From contig JAJEJU010000025.1 in the NCBI GenBank assembly GCA_021390615.1, positions 186,001 through 250,000 on the forward strand: a stretch of 64,000 nucleotides of DNA, written 5' to 3'. Made by a program: the position numbers and the translations under genes. Of the stretch, positions 63,697 through 64,000 are shown in pieces (position 1 is the stretch's first letter; each line of letters starts with the position of its first letter). Under the pieces are notes generated by a model, which saw only the letters and a list, made by a program, of their open reading frames with translations, was not told where the DNA came from and did not search any database. The stretch comes from Rhodanobacteraceae bacterium ZG21-1 (GTDB lineage Bacteria; Pseudomonadota; Gammaproteobacteria; Xanthomonadales; Rhodanobacteraceae).

Positions 63697-64000
63697 ATGA
63701 GCTTCGATCTGTATCTGCAAAGTTTCGAGCACGGTAACCTGGCAGGGCTGCCTCGCTCCCTCATCCGCGAGGTTTTTGAGCCTTACCTCGACACCCCTGG
63801 ACCCGATTATTGGGGACTCACGTTCGGGCCTCACAACTCATGCGAACTCTATTTGTCTCCCCTGGAAGGCAACCACGAGCAGATCCATAACATCACGATC
63901 AGTCGCCCCTGTGCCGATGAGCGGCTCTGGCACGGACTTGCCCAGCTGCTCGCACACGGCCAAACCGTGCTTTACTTTCCGGGTTGCGCTGGCCCAATGG
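63697..64000 (+). CDS. Immunity-like small protein (partial)
   Basis: The gene runs off the right edge; 101 residues are visible: MSFDLYLQSFEHGNLAGLPR, DYWGLTFGPHNSCELYLSPL, HNITISRPCADERLWHGLAQLL and HGQTVLYFPGCAGP. This pattern matches a group of small cytosolic proteins found as orphans or near polymorphic toxins and often regarded as immunity proteins; I cannot name a Pfam family with certainty. The frame is open back to an ATG at 63562, but MSFDLYLQ is the usual beginning of such proteins. Codon use is less GC-biased than in the core genes. Confidence 0.65.
   Translation, partial: MSFDLYLQSFEHGNLAGLPRSLIREVFEPYLDTPGPDYWGLTFGPHNSCELYLSPLEGNHEQIHNITISRPCADERLWHGLAQLLAHGQTVLYFPGCAGPM

Noticed and set aside
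62560-63834. 424-codon leftward frame across DUF2147 and the following gap
   Set aside because: Antisense to a signal-peptide-bearing DUF2147 gene; N-terminal part has no family resemblance.

Overview
The window is a high-GC, gene-dense piece of a gammaproteobacterial chromosome. Gene content and order point to the Xanthomonadales (Lysobacterales), probably a Rhodanobacteraceae-type genome such as Dyella or Rhodanobacter; this is judged from protein resemblance and synteny, without a database search. The order prmB-aroC-asd-fimV-truA-trpF with accD and trpBA nearby is an ancestral arrangement shared with Pseudomonas. A trpI-like LysR gene sits divergent to trpBA. No rRNA, tRNA, CRISPR array or insertion sequence was recognised.

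Layout. 1-12.7 kb: an edge-truncated exonuclease; a lipoprotein plus DUF2235 lipase pair that looks like an effector/immunity unit; gltX; an outer-membrane barrel; DUF4399; a GT4/PAP2 pair; accD; an XRE/MmyB regulator; an unrecognised gene; a membrane protein with a pilin-like C-terminal domain; and yjaB. The convergent gap between PAP2 and accD holds a cluster of DnaA-box-like 9-mers. 12.9-19 kb: trpA-trpB/trpI, an LprI-like protein, trpF and truA. 19-27 kb: fimV, a coiled-coil protein coupled to asd, a D-2-hydroxyacid dehydrogenase, aroC, a GNAT gene and prmB. 27-40 kb: a sulfotransferase-like gene, psd, a lipoprotein lytic transglycosylase, a HerA-like ATPase, a membrane protein coupled to greB, an ArsR regulator, a membrane ClpP-fold protein, DUF3025 and rimO.

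40-49.3 kb is an accessory stretch with AT-richer spacers, orphan genes and mixed codon use: a coupled SDR/AMP-ligase pair, a DKNYY-like membrane protein, a small hypothetical, a large lipoprotein with a duplicated module, and a poorly supported cysteine-containing ORF. 49.3-58.7 kb looks like a peptide and pyroglutamate salvage neighbourhood: a secreted sedolisin peptidase, dienelactone hydrolase and HIT genes, pxpB-pxpC, pxpA-DUF969-DUF979 and pcp. Pcp would release 5-oxoproline, DUF969/DUF979 may carry it, and PxpABC would convert it to glutamate. 58.7-64 kb: a lipoprotein, dcd, DUF1287, an FMN reductase coupled to apbC, DUF2147, and the start of an immunity-like gene cut by the window edge.

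Translational coupling (ATGA or TGATG overlaps) is common: truA/trpF, asd/coiled-coil, membrane protein/greB, SDR/ligase, DLH/HIT, pxpB/pxpC, pxpA/DUF969 and apbC/FMN reductase. The clearest intrinsic terminators follow fimV and the lipoprotein at 58.8 kb.
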